The notes beneath the pieces were generated by a model. It was not told the origin of the DNA. It saw nothing but the letters and a program-made list of their open reading frames with translations, and ran no database searches. A DNA stretch of 64,000 nt from Gremmenia infestans (taxonomy: Eukaryota; Ascomycota; Leotiomycetes; Helotiales; Hamatocanthoscyphaceae): NCBI GenBank assembly GCA_032629725.1, contig JAFEVB010000004.1, positions 434,001-498,000 of the forward strand, read 5' to 3'. Of the stretch, positions 44,022 through 54,981 are shown piece by piece (within the stretch, counting starts at the first letter, position 1; each line of letters begins with the position of its first letter). A program made the position numbers and the translations under genes.

Positions 44022-45808
44022 GTTGTCTCAAAATTGAGTCTAGGAGTTGAGGTCAGTGATGATCTGGAGGCCGAGAGACGGGAGGAAGATGAACGGTTAT
44101 GCTCACCAGGAATCTAATCTATGTTGCAAGATGCCATTCGGCGTCATTCGAACAACGAAGATCTCCAAGTCCCGGATAGCAATGTCGCCGGACAAGGCTA
44201 AGCCAGGCTGAGACAAGAGCTCAAGAGCTTGGTGTCTCAATTGTTTCACACCTTAAAACAGCCCAAGCTGAAAATGGAGAAAAGACTTCAAGAGAAAAAA
44301 CTTACAAGGAGATATCCATTCATGTTTGGTATATTTTATATCTTCTTGTACGGTTGTATCTGGCCCTGGCTGGGACCGCGACGACCGCCACCGCCAGCAT
44401 CATGCAAGGCTGAAGTGGGGTGAACTCCAACTTTCTGAAATGTTCATTAAAAGTATCTATTAATATCCCGCGTCAAGAGTATATACCTTGACTTGTCATG
44501 CCTAAAATAAGGAGCAAATATATACAAGACTGTGCCTCAACAGCATTAAATCAAAGAGCTATTACTCCCTTATCTTGTTCAAGTAGTCCAGCACGTGACT
44601 TTATATGTGCTTGGCTTGGACCCTGCCCTGCTTTACCTGATTTGCTCTAGTACGCTATACAGACTCCATCTCACATTCAAACTTCATACCCAATATCGAC
44701 ATCGCCAAATTGCAGAATCTCCTGCACCCACCTACCGCAAAGCACTTACCCCCTCTACGATGCCCTTGGAATGGCCTCGACATGTGTATAGTTGCATGAT
44801 CGCCTTGACTTGCATCTCGCACGAAAAGAAAAAAAAAGAGAGAAGGGAGGTAGAGGGGGCTCTCTCTCAGGTTCGAAACTTGTTTCTTCGAAGTCAGATT
44901 GTCATAAAACTACCTGTCTATCGTACTGCTCGCGCCTCTTGTCAGTTATTTTGCCCTATCGTCGCACTCTTCTCGGAGATGTTCTTGCTGTCGTAATTCC
45001 TGTCAAGCGCGAGCTTAAATATGGAGGCAAGCGCCACCCTTCTGATCCTCACTAGGCAATTACATATGTGAAGTTGAGACAAAAGTTCTAACAAACAGCC
45101 TCCGCATGATGCCTGCTATCCCATAGAGTTTGGCCGCCTTATGAAGCATAGCCTGCACTGCCGGGGAATGGCGTAGGCGTGTGCATTGCACAGCGCACGG
45201 CGCCGAACCTTTTGCCATTTAAATGTACCAATATGCCCTCTGTTTTTGGAAGCCGTATAAGGCTTGCTGGTCGAGTTGGGCTGTCTGACGTATTTTGGGG
45301 TCGGAATTACATGGTTTGGACAAGGGGAAGCGCAGCGAATCTATTTCCCGGATCAGAATTCCAGACATGTTAAAGGGTGAATTTTGATAGCTTTTTCTCG
45401 TCTGAAGTCTTTTTTGCGTTTCCTCTGTACACTATCGGTTGTTAGGTGACTGCCAACTTTGGTAACGAGATTCTGATTTTCGCCTCACTACCATTAGCCC
45501 AAAGTATGTATGACAGTCCAAGCTAGAGCCAGTGCTATCTCGTTCAAAGCATGGGATTCGTCAAGTCAAGGTTCGTGCAAAGTCCAGGAACTCTATAGTG
45601 TTTTATATGTCTTCATCCTTTGTTTAGGTAGGCCGAGGTGAGGTTTGTATATATCACAAGCGAGAAGTATAGGGGGGTGCCACTTGTCTTGGAGTTGGCT
45701 CTGATAATTCAAGCTGAGTGCGACCTTTACCACACACTTTTTTTAACTTTGCGGAACACGGTAAAAAAATCCGTCGTCCATCTCAACGTATCCGATGATT
45801 CTCATCTT
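44022..45808. other. Gene-free interval
   Basis: 1.8 kb between the calycin-like gene start and the MFS gene end. Open frames are short and lack family features. CACGTGAC occurs near 44592. Nothing else is supported. Confidence 0.45.
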
Positions 45809-47257
45809 CTACACCTTCTCCATCACAGCGGTCCGGATCGACAGTCTCGCAAACACATAGCAGAGACACCCAGCAAGCATCATCACACCAGCGAACACCT
45901 GCTGAGCCCAGAACCCACCCTTTGCACACGCCAACAACGCGCCACCAATAGGCGTTCCAACAAGGCAAGAAATCGATATGCACGCAAACAGACTTCCTTG
46001 CCTAATTCCCACCTTGGACATGTCTTTCTCCGAGATCTGCGCTACCATGCCGGGAACGAGCGACACGAAGGCGCCGGAGGTGAAGCCGTAGAGTGCTGCG
46101 AAGGAGATGATGGAGATGTTGGTGTGCGCGATAATCCATAAGGGGAGGAGGGTGAGACCGCAGAGGAAGGACATGCCGACCATTGTGTTGAAGAGACCTA
46201 GATGGTCGCCGAGCCAGCCGGGGAGGATCCGTCCGAAGAGACTTGCTACGTTTAGGATGGTGGGGAGGTAGGTTGATAGGCTAGTGCTCATGCTGTTGGC
46301 TTGTGCGTAGACGACAATGTAGTTCAATGGGATGTAGAGTGATAGAAAGCCCAGCATTGTTCCCGCGGTCAGTAACAGGAAGACCTTTTCGCCAAAGGGC
46401 TCCACGAATTCGCGCATCACGACTGGTTTTGGTTCTGGGATCAATCGCGCTTGCACTGTCACGTTGGCTATGGTCAGAACACCCAGAACAACGAAGGCGC
46501 AGATCCGCATCGTCCAGCCAAAACCAACCTCCTTTAAAAGCCTTGAGAGGAGAATTGGAAAGACCGTCCCACCAATCGAAGATCCAGATGCGACAATACC
46601 TAGTGCGAGACCTCGCCGTGTCTTGAACCATGTTGAGGCGGTCAGAAGTCCAGAATGGAAGACGAGACTTGCTCCCAGCGAGGCACAGATTCCTTGGGAG
46701 AGGAGGAGTTGATAATATTGTGTTGAAAGAGAGGCCATCATTAGGCCGAAAACTTGGAGAAGGGTTCCGAGTAGCTGGAGGTAGCGCGGGCCATAGTTGT
46801 CGTACAACTGTGTTCATACAGTGAGCAACTTTTGACCTTGGGTGTATGTGTTTCTCGAGTTAGGGTTGGTGATGGTGTCGTACCTTGCCACAAACAGGTG
46901 CCATCAAGAACAGAATAAAGATCTGGATGGACGTGATCCAAGCTATGGTCGAAGCAGAAGATTCTCTTAGGAGTATCTTCTCATAATAATCTTGGAAGAT
47001 CCCCAGCGCTATTCCATACACAGTAGGTCAAACAATCAATCTCTCTCCCATTTGAAGAGACTCAGGAAATCCAGGGTTCTGATTGAGCTCAAAGGGAGTG
47101 ACATACCATTAATCCACCCAAAACTCGCAAACAAACAACACCATGCACCAACAACAGCCTGCCATGCTCTCCACCCTTGATCTGGTGGATGCACCTGTTG
47201 GACCTGGGCCTGATGATGCGATGGCGAGTCGGAGTCCTCTTCAGCTTCTTGGTTCAT
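45809..47257 (-). CDS. MFS monocarboxylate-transporter-like (MCH-type) permease
   Basis: Membrane carrier of the MCT/MCH branch of the major facilitator superfamily. Three exons, 47257-47107, 47008-46884 and 46807-45809, join in frame to 424 residues. Introns are 98 bp (GTATGT donor) and 75 bp (GTACGA donor, ACACAG acceptor). The N-terminus has the DQGWRAWQAVVGAW segment that marks fungal MCH proteins, and about 12 hydrophobic helices follow. The conserved RRGLALGIVASGSSIGG loop lies in the first half. The second half starts after a short loop near residue 235. The C-terminus is short and basic. Substrate is unproven: related proteins include riboflavin and monocarboxylate carriers. Confidence 0.9.
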
Positions 47258-47908
47258 GATGGACTGAGATACTGCAACTCGTATGTGCGTAATTGGGGAA
47301 ACAGGTTGGAGTATATGGTCGTTTTCCGAATATTTAGTTGTTTTCGGAAATGCCGAAAATGCGTTGAGGAGAGTCGCTAAGTCAAGGCTAAGTGCATCGC
47401 TAAGGGCTTGGCTCGCTCCCCTAATGTAACAATCATCGGTGCGTTGGCTTCGGTTGCATACCTCTTCAGCTGTGTGACAGTAACGCTGACGTTGTGTGCA
47501 ATATTTGATTTGCTGAAGGACCGTACAGCTGACCGCGAGACCGAGGGATAGGCAAGGATCTGTTACTACAGTTGACTTTCTGTTGCTGCCTCAACACTTA
47601 TAATGCGATTGGACTCGCCGGACATACTCGACATGGTGATGCGGTATCTTCCATGTTTCTTGAGGGACTTCGGTGTGAAACAGTAACTTGAGAGGCGAAG
47701 CGCTTGGGTTTCCTCTGCGGTGAGTATAACACCGTGTAATAATCTGACCTAACTATGTAATTCCACATTAATGGCATACAAGCAACGGAGAAAGGCAATA
47801 GCAAAAGGCTTGATTCAGCTGCAGCAAATATCTGTTTGACTGTACTTACAGGCAACCTATGATTATTTACCACCATGTGCTATTAGCTACCACTACCAGT
47901 ACAATGCA
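47258..47908. other. Gene-free interval
   Basis: 651 bp upstream of the MFS gene and downstream of the HAD gene, both minus strand. No coding frame or distinct signal recognised. Confidence 0.5.
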
Positions 47909-48944
47909 CTACTCCTCCACTAGATCCGACAAGCATTCAATGGTGTACAGAGGATTCATACTCTGGACGTCTTCCATCTTCCCCAAACCATACTTCGCCC
48001 AGACGCTAATCGCACCGATGTTTCTTGCATACTGAATATCCACTAGAGTATCGCCAATAACATAAACCGTATCTCCTTTTCCAAATTTCGGTACTATCAA
48101 CTTATGATAGCTCTCTGGGTCTGGCTTCCTTTTGACCCCTGGCATGTCGCCCGCGACGAAATCGATGTACTTCAACATATCCCAAACCTTAAGCACGCTC
48201 AAAATTGCCTCCGTGCCTTTGTTGCTGCTTACAACTAACGGGATGCCATGTCTGTGCAAAGTTTCCAGGGTTTGCTTAGCTCCTGGAAAAGGGTTGATCT
48301 TCGAAAGGCCCTCTGAGCTATAGATGGTACGGTACATTGCTGTCTAAAGCTCCAGGTCAGCTTTGCTTGCTCTGTATGATTAACTTGGCCTGAATAGCGC
48401 AAAGTTTGAGACCATCTAAGTCACAACCAACAGTAATAGCAAGAGAAGCATACCCAGTCAACCATGTCTCGAGCCGTTACTTCTCCCTTGCCGTCCTCTT
48501 CAGAACCCGGATCAACCTCAACGAGGCTGTCGACTGCGCCATCAACACTGCCACCGGTGCTCAAACTGGTCTGATTCTGCTTCGCTTCTGAATTAGGTAG
48601 CAAGCGTCGGAATGTTTCTTCAAGGCCTGCTCCACTCGAGATGGTCGCTTCAATGTATTCACTTGAAGGCTGCGGGGAGTCGGGTGCGAGTACCGCGAAG
48701 GTTCGAGCGATACAGTGAGCGATGGAGGCATGAGTGTCGAAGAGGGTACCGTCAACTATTCAGGACCTTGGTGTCAGCATTGCATCCTTCGAAAATTTTC
48801 AGGTGCAAGGAGACTGATAACAGCTCGTAGACAGGCTGGCGAGGAAGAAATTGATAGGCAATACTCACAGTCGAAAATGATGAGGTCTGCAGCGCTCTCG
48901 AGGGCGATAGGTCGCCGAGTAGGTCGTGTAGTAGTTCGTTCCAT
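47909..48944 (-). CDS. HAD-superfamily phosphatase (phosphoglycolate phosphatase-like)
   Basis: Hydrolase using an aspartyl-phosphate intermediate. Three exons, 48944-48869, 48755-48454 and 48343-47909, join in frame to 270 residues. Introns are 112 and 109 bp. Motif I is DFDGTLFDT with the nucleophile Asp25 and general acid Asp27, and the first intron splits the Phe codon between them. Motif II is VVSSNKG. Motif III is the Lys of KRKPDPESY, and motif IV is VIGDTLVDI. The acidic Ser/Glu-rich stretch at about 85-115 lies in the cap region and is unusual. All catalytic residues are present, so the enzyme should be active. The exact substrate is unknown. Confidence 0.9.
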
Positions 48945-49514
48945 TTTCAAGAGGGGCGGTGAATACTCTTATTTTTGTGTATTGGTGTTTGTGTTTGTTG
49001 TCGTTGAAGGTGACACCGAATAATTGATCAAAGATCCGCAAGGCATTAGCGAACAGCCAGACGCTAGTAACGCTGCGCTAGGCCCCCCTTTCCTTCCTAT
49101 CTTTAATCCAGTTAGTTTTAGTCACTCGGAATAGGTCTTTATCATTTCTGTTGGCTAAATTCATAACCTCGTGGTCCTTAAGTCTGTTTGTCTTGCTGCT
49201 TGATTATTATTTGAAAGTGGGTAGAAAGCTCGAGTCAGTCTTTCGTCTCAGTTCTGTTCTTATAAAATCAACTGCAACTCGCAGGAGCTGGAGGAGTGAC
49301 ACAATTTACTAAGATATCTCAAACATTACATTCATGTCAATAATACTACCATATATCTTGACCACTCGCGGTTCAAAAGACAGTGTGCTACCGTCAATCA
49401 CAATCGACCTGGACAGCTTTGATATCAGGTTCGAATTGAGATATTGTACGAATATTCGATGGTAAAGCGTTTCAAGTGAAATTTACAAATACGTTATGCT
49501 CACTCCAGCAAGAG
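48945..49514. other. Gene-free interval
   Basis: 570 bp that contain the HAD gene promoter and the 3' end of the gene upstream. AT-rich; nothing specific seen. Confidence 0.5.
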
Positions 49515-51050
49515 TCATCTCTTCTCCGAGCTAAAGTTCAAAAACCTCTCTGAAGAGGCAATCATATCCCACAAGTTCACTCTCTCACCTCTTTTCCAAT
49601 CCTCGTAGGTAATATTATCCACAATAGCCTTACACAAGACTGTCTCCTCCCCAGCAGCGAGTAATTCTTCAGCTACTAAACGATAAGCCTCCTTGTGAGC
49701 ACGATGCTTGATAGTATTTCGCACTTCGAAATAAGTCCAACGTCGGTTCGCAGCCAAAGTCTCGATCCTCTGCCAAGCATCCAATCCCTCCAGCTCATCC
49801 TTTGGCTCTCCTTCTTTAACTCTGCCGCGAAAGAAGACGCGCTGCTCGATTTCGGATGCCGTCAATTCATAGGCTTTGTTCTGAACCAGCACAGCCAGTT
49901 GTACTAGGGTGATCGCGGCAGCGAGTTTGACTGGTGTCCCAGTGGTATTGTGGATCAAGGTTCCTCGTCCCATGAGGTACTCAGCGACCTTCGAAGCTAA
50001 AGAAGTTGTGAGTTGTTGGTAACTCATGGTGTACTTAACTTGCCCTTCTATTTGGACTTTGTTCTCCACTTCGGTGGCAAAGAGCCTCGTCAGGAATTCG
50101 CTGAACACAATCCCATCCGATGCAAGAGGCGTCTGCCCTCGGTTAATTTGTCGCAACTTCAGATTCGGGGAACGGATCAACGCTGTGAGATGGGGTGGCA
50201 GATTTGTCAACTTCGGATGGTACTGGTTTCCAAGCTCGGAGCACAGCGTTGCAGCGGTCAGGTGCGCAAAGTCATGTAGGTCGTACAGTGCTTTGCTTTC
50301 ACCTAGGTTGTCCTCGGCCGTGTCCCTGAAAGACTTGTCGTTTACTGCGATTTGGTTTTCTCCCCTGCAGGAGATTGCACGGCCTGGTATCAGGCGGGTT
50401 TCTCGCTCGACCTTGCTACTTTTGTCATGAACATAGGCATGGACTGCGCAGTTCAGCGCTTTGGTTCCGATGTGGTTACCCTGCAAAAACTCGTCGATTT
50501 TTCTGATCAACATGATTGTCGTTTGGCTTCCAGACCACATGTCTTTCCATTGTCTTGAGTCTGACCGGCTGAAGAAGTAGATTCCATCGTATCTCTGGGT
50601 TGCCAATACTGCCTTCCAAACTTCCGGCTGCTCATGTAGACAATCGACAAGCTGTCTGGACACTGGCTCGCAGGACTGGCGGACGAGTGTTTGAACCCCT
50701 TCCAAAGCGTGGGAGAGAAGCAAGCTTTTGATTTGAGAAGATATGGCTTGGATCTGCTCATGCTGATCGAAGAAAGGGTGTGCTGATGCTCTACCGTCGA
50801 GCCAGTCGATAGATGGGCTGAAGGAGACGTCCATATCTTTGAAGAGCCAAAGGTTATTGTGCGGTGTCATGGAATATTGAAAGAAATCTGAGCATAGATT
50901 AATTGGTTTGCTGGGTGGATTCTTTTTGTCTGGATAAGAACCTCGTTTCGATTGTAGCATAGCATGGCATGCGGTTTGAGGCAATTCATCTTGAGCTACG
51001 ATCCTTGATTCGGAATAGTGAATGGCCGCCATTCCCGAACAAAAAGTCAT
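49515..51050 (-). CDS. Unrecognised 511-residue intronless protein
   Basis: One uninterrupted frame of 511 residues from ATG 51050. I do not recognise the family. No signal peptide or transmembrane helix is evident. The centre contains an ALYDLHDFAHLTAATL segment (about residue 255-270) whose HDxxH arrangement could bind metal. Long helical stretches follow (SLASKVAEYL, AAAITLVQLAVLVQNKAYELTASE), then a charged C-terminal part ending in SSEKR. Its length and even codon usage support a real gene, and the lack of introns stands out next to intron-bearing neighbours. No function is proposed. Confidence 0.75.
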   Translation of the reverse strand: MTFCSGMAAIHYSESRIVAQDELPQTACHAMLQSKRGSYPDKKNPPSKPINLCSDFFQYSMTPHNNLWLFKDMDVSFSPSIDWLDGRASAHPFFDQHEQIQAISSQIKSLLLSHALEGVQTLVRQSCEPVSRQLVDCLHEQPEVWKAVLATQRYDGIYFFSRSDSRQWKDMWSGSQTTIMLIRKIDEFLQGNHIGTKALNCAVHAYVHDKSSKVERETRLIPGRAISCRGENQIAVNDKSFRDTAEDNLGESKALYDLHDFAHLTAATLCSELGNQYHPKLTNLPPHLTALIRSPNLKLRQINRGQTPLASDGIVFSEFLTRLFATEVENKVQIEGQVKYTMSYQQLTTSLASKVAEYLMGRGTLIHNTTGTPVKLAAAITLVQLAVLVQNKAYELTASEIEQRVFFRGRVKEGEPKDELEGLDAWQRIETLAANRRWTYFEVRNTIKHRAHKEAYRLVAEELLAAGEETVLCKAIVDNITYEDWKRGERVNLWDMIASSERFLNFSSEKR

Positions 51051-52275
51051 AAAAGGACGCCTTTATAGGTCACTTATATATCTTACACACTCTCTATGCC
51101 TCGTTCCAGGGTTGACAGTCCATAAAATCAGCCGTGCGTGACCAAGACATACAGATAGAACAAGCAGAGGTCATCAATTCTTGCTCTGTTCAACAGACTA
51201 ATTTCTCTCCTCAGCTGGGGCTTCTATTTCGTCCTATAGCATCCCTTCGTGACGATGTGTTACCTGACAGGTCGATTTTGTCGTTCTAGTGATGCTTGTA
51301 TAAGTTAACATTTCAATAACTCCCACGATAATTTTAATTGTGTACCAAGAAATATGTAGGTTTTTCAGACCCCAAGCTTATTTCTGTGAACGGGAATGGG
51401 ATATATGTCCTCTCGTAAATCATAAGCCTGTGTTTGAGTGCCAGCTCTGTAGTCAGCAGTTGAAGTCGTCTGCGAAATGATTCGCGAACCTGTTCGCATC
51501 CTTATTCATCGGGAAGTGTCTCTTACCAGCTCCTTTATCATCTAATGGCTTCTTCGGAATTGGATCAGAGGATGGCCTTTGAGTCATGATAATAGGGGCT
51601 TGTCGGAAAGCATACCGAGTTGCCGTCATGAGTGTTGTACTTATCTTTTGCGCCGCGCTATTGTTCAGTTTTGTTGCTTGGCTATCATTTATCAAGCCTC
51701 GCGTCACCGGAAGGTCAGCCTTGTGATGTTGCTGCAAAGGCCAAGCATGTGGAGTTAGCTACGGCTGATCGGTTATGAAGTCTAATCGAGCACAATTCAG
51801 GGTCAACTGCGACGTTTGTGACCCCCAAAACTCCAGAGGTATCCATGTGTGGACATGTGGCTCAAAGGCCAAAAATGGTAGCTTTTGGACTGTAGTGAGG
51901 GGCACAAGATGACTGCTCACCGTCGTTTTCAAGCCTGATGTGACTTCTGGTAGGTGGTACAAGCAGACTGCAGGAACACTGGCATATGATCTTATTACCT
52001 TTTAGATTACGAGCCACCATCAATGCACAACATGTTAACAGGAGTTTCTTTTGGTAACACCATTAGTTGTTACTTTCCTGATGTGATGCGACTAGTTTGA
52101 GAGGATGTAAGCATCGCATGCCAGCTATTAAAACCCAGAAGAAACTGCATCCAAGCACAGCTATCGCCTCAAAAGGGAAAAAAGGCTTGACTATCAACAC
52201 TATACATCCATCGATCGCTATTTATCCTGCTTGATACGCTACGCCTTGGTAAAGACCTCTCTGCTATCTCATAGA
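51051..52275. other. Gene-free interval, possible small ORF
   Basis: 1.2 kb between divergent genes. The only coding hint is the 58-codon minus-strand frame listed separately at 51453-51629. The part near 52200-52275 is probably the promoter/leader of the uracil-PRTase-like gene. Confidence 0.4.
51453..51629 (-). CDS. Possible small basic protein
   Basis: 58 codons from ATG 51629. The peptide is basic and has a protein-like middle (RQAPIIMTQRPSSDP, KKPLDDKGAGKRHFP) ending in NRFANHFADDFNC. It might be the last exon of a short gene, since the frame stays open upstream for another 36 codons without ATG. No family recognised; it may be chance. Confidence 0.25.
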   Translation of the reverse strand: MTATRYAFRQAPIIMTQRPSSDPIPKKPLDDKGAGKRHFPMNKDANRFANHFADDFNC

Positions 52276-52929
52276 ATGGCAGGCTTTACAGAAAGGGCAA
52301 CAGTGACAATCTGCTCTTCGGACCCTCACCTCGCCTCACTCCTGGATCCTTTCCTCTCAGCATCAACAACCACAAGCAAAATGCAAAGTGTAGTCCATCA
52401 GATGACGGATCTCATCATCTCACAAGCTATCTCGGTAGACGCCAAGCTTTTGATCTCGGAAAATACCATACTCATTCTAGTCCTTCGTGCAGGGCTGCCT
52501 ATGTACGTCGTGGCACAAAACCGGTTGCCCAACGCCTCGTGCGTCCCTGTACGCTGTAAGAAGCTGAAAGGAAGTCGTATGGTTCTCAGCGACTGGTTGG
52601 GTGCACCACCTTTTCCCACGGCTTCCTCTACGTCTATTGTACGTGGTGAGGATGGAAAGATTATTGTGCTGTTGGACACTGTTATAGCGACTGGAGACAC
52701 GATTGTACGGTTGTGTGACGAACTGGAGGCCATGGGTGGCATGGCAGGCTCTGTTACGGTACTAACATGCTATGCGAGTCCCGATGCTATTGAGAAGGTT
52801 GCAAAGCATCAGATGGTGCGAGGTGTCGTTGTAGGATTTAGGGCTGAAAGTGTGGATGATGATGGGTATTTAGTGCCGTATACTCATGGGGATGTGGGTG
52901 ATAAGATGTTTGGGAAAGCGAGCGTATGA
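52276..52929 (+). CDS. Uracil phosphoribosyltransferase-like protein
   Basis: Type I phosphoribosyltransferase fold; true UPRTs convert uracil and PRPP to UMP in pyrimidine salvage. Single exon, 217 residues from ATG 52276 (an earlier TTG is ignored). The PRPP loop is clear: IIVLLDTVIATGDTI (about residues 133-147). The flexible LRAGLPMY segment (about 76-83) matches the UPRT family. The uracil-binding loop normally reads close to VPGxGDxGDRxFG near the C-terminus. Here it reads LVPYTHGDVGDKMFG, with three changed positions and one extra residue. Length is typical of Fur1-like proteins. It is probably a divergent paralogue, so base specificity is open. Confidence 0.85.
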   Translation: MAGFTERATVTICSSDPHLASLLDPFLSASTTTSKMQSVVHQMTDLIISQAISVDAKLLISENTILILVLRAGLPMYVVAQNRLPNASCVPVRCKKLKGSRMVLSDWLGAPPFPTASSTSIVRGEDGKIIVLLDTVIATGDTIVRLCDELEAMGGMAGSVTVLTCYASPDAIEKVAKHQMVRGVVVGFRAESVDDDGYLVPYTHGDVGDKMFGKASV

Positions 52930-54981
52930 CCTTTAAGGATTGGTTAGAGATATATTCTGGGAGTCTCTGATACTGGAGTAGTCCTTTGTATTGACGATTG
53001 GCTAGCTACGCCCAATGTTCTCGAAGTCGTGTTGCTCGCTTGTGTGACAAAGGGGGTGTTTCAGGGGTTGCGCCATATACCAAGACTCGTCACTGAGAAA
53101 TTGCCAAGGGCCATACTTATCCCACTTTACATGTGTTTTACGTGAGAACGACTACTGGTTACCATTGACGTCTTGATCTGCTACCAAGACAACCAAATGA
53201 GATCAGCATTCGCTAATAGAGTATGACTTGATAGGTGCCACACCCTTTCCCATCTCCCTATCCGGAGCTGGTTTCTGTTTGTGACTCTGAATTGGCATTT
53301 TGAGCACCACAATAGTGTCAGGAGGCTTTGATGATAAAGAGTGGTGGTCCGTAGTATTAGAATTGAACAGGTCCTAATACGGTCTTATTAAACTCATATC
53401 ACACTGGTGGAATTTGGGCGATAATACTTTCAGATCTGGACGCGGAGCTTGGCTGGTAGTTTTGGAAAATAGGTGAAACCTCCTGGTGGCTTTGCAAAGG
53501 AATGTCTATTTTCGAGTTCATAGTGTGCGAAGCATATTGCTAGCCAACAGGCTTTTTGATGGCAGTTATAAATAAGAGTCAAATATCGAGACCATTGAGG
53601 CACGGACCAGAAGGTTTGAAAATTTAGACTAGAAGTGCAGTGAATCTTCATACCTTCGTAGTGCCTTCTCCTTGCATTTCTATGACAGGGCGGCCACGAA
53701 CTTTTACAAATTACCCAAAATGCCGATAGTCTCCGCGTATGGGCACTTCTTGTCACTCCTAACCACGGGCTTTGTAGCCAACGTCAAACCCCCAGCTTCA
53801 AAATCATTGACTAAGACCCGCTTCTCCTCCTTGCTTCTTCTCCGTACAGAAATAATGGCTCCGGTGCTGATCAAATATAGAATACCAAGAATAGTGGTTT
53901 AAATAGAGAAGTTAGAAAAGGGTCCTTCCTTCACCCAAGAAGGACGCTGTACTGACCCAGATGAAGCCTCCCCGGAGTCTTGAAGCTTTCGACACAGGCC
54001 ACGCCACATGGTACTATGAGCCCCATGATCTCCCCAGACAATTATGTGTGGCTAACATCGTTGACCTTGCCTCCAAGTCTCCCGCCAAACATTCTGCAGT
54101 CTAAGCGACCATATTTGAAATTCTGCTTACATAAAACACTCCATTTATACAACATTTCGCGAAGTAGAAGGAGCACTTGACTATTGTCCGCACGCAACGA
54201 TAGAACAACCAAGCATTAGAAAAACAGACAGGATGGCTTGAATCAATGGTTGCATCATAGGCATACTTTCACTTATTTCACTCATGAATTAGTAGTGGGG
54301 AATAGCAGCCGAGCCCCGGCCTACAGATGGCGTTTAGTTCTCGCTGCCTAGACTTTACTCGGAGTAGTAACACAGTATCAATATGAAGCTTGTTAGCCGG
54401 CGTGATGATTTTTAATGTCTTTTTACTTTGTATTGTACTATCTCTTCATCCTCAGGGTACATGTGTGCCCATGAAGTCGCTACTCCCGGGGTATTCCATC
54501 CATCCGTCCACCTGTCCATCCAGCCACGCAATGCAATCCCTAACCCATCACCTCGGCCAAAAATACAAAAGAACAAGCACAGCCAGTGGTAGCTATCGGG
54601 CCTCAATATCCCGCTTAACAATTGGTTTATAAGTTCAAAGCCTCGAACAATGCCAGTCCTCGCTCTTACAGAACACAAAAGGAAATTCGTTATAATCATG
54701 ATGCAACCAGAGGTCTTTGAAGCGATGTTCTTAAAAGCAGATAGAGAAAGTAACGAGAGGTATAAAGGTGTCTTCAACTCAAAATATCGAACAGAGGAAT
54801 CAGAAATCGAAAGCTTAAAAATGTACAGAAAGTGTGGATTCGTCCATCTGGTAATGGACTCGAGTGGAAGTGTTGTGGATATCGACGAAGTGTTGTCCAT
54901 GCGTGCCAGTCGAGATGAGAATTGCTGATCTTGGGTAGAACAGATGTTTTCATATTAAGGAGTCCATTAACGGGGATTCAA
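52930..54981. other. Gene-free interval
   Basis: 2 kb between the 3' ends of the UPRT-like gene (+) and LTE1 (-). No recognised gene. Short frames near 53430-53756 and 54650-54928 show no family features. A TACTCGGAGTAGTA-like near-palindrome lies at about 54357-54370. Confidence 0.45.

Noticed and set aside
54650..54928. 92-codon plus-strand frame near the 3' end of LTE1
   Set aside because: Overlaps an equally long antisense frame, no recognised domain, and probably falls in LTE1's 3' untranslated region.
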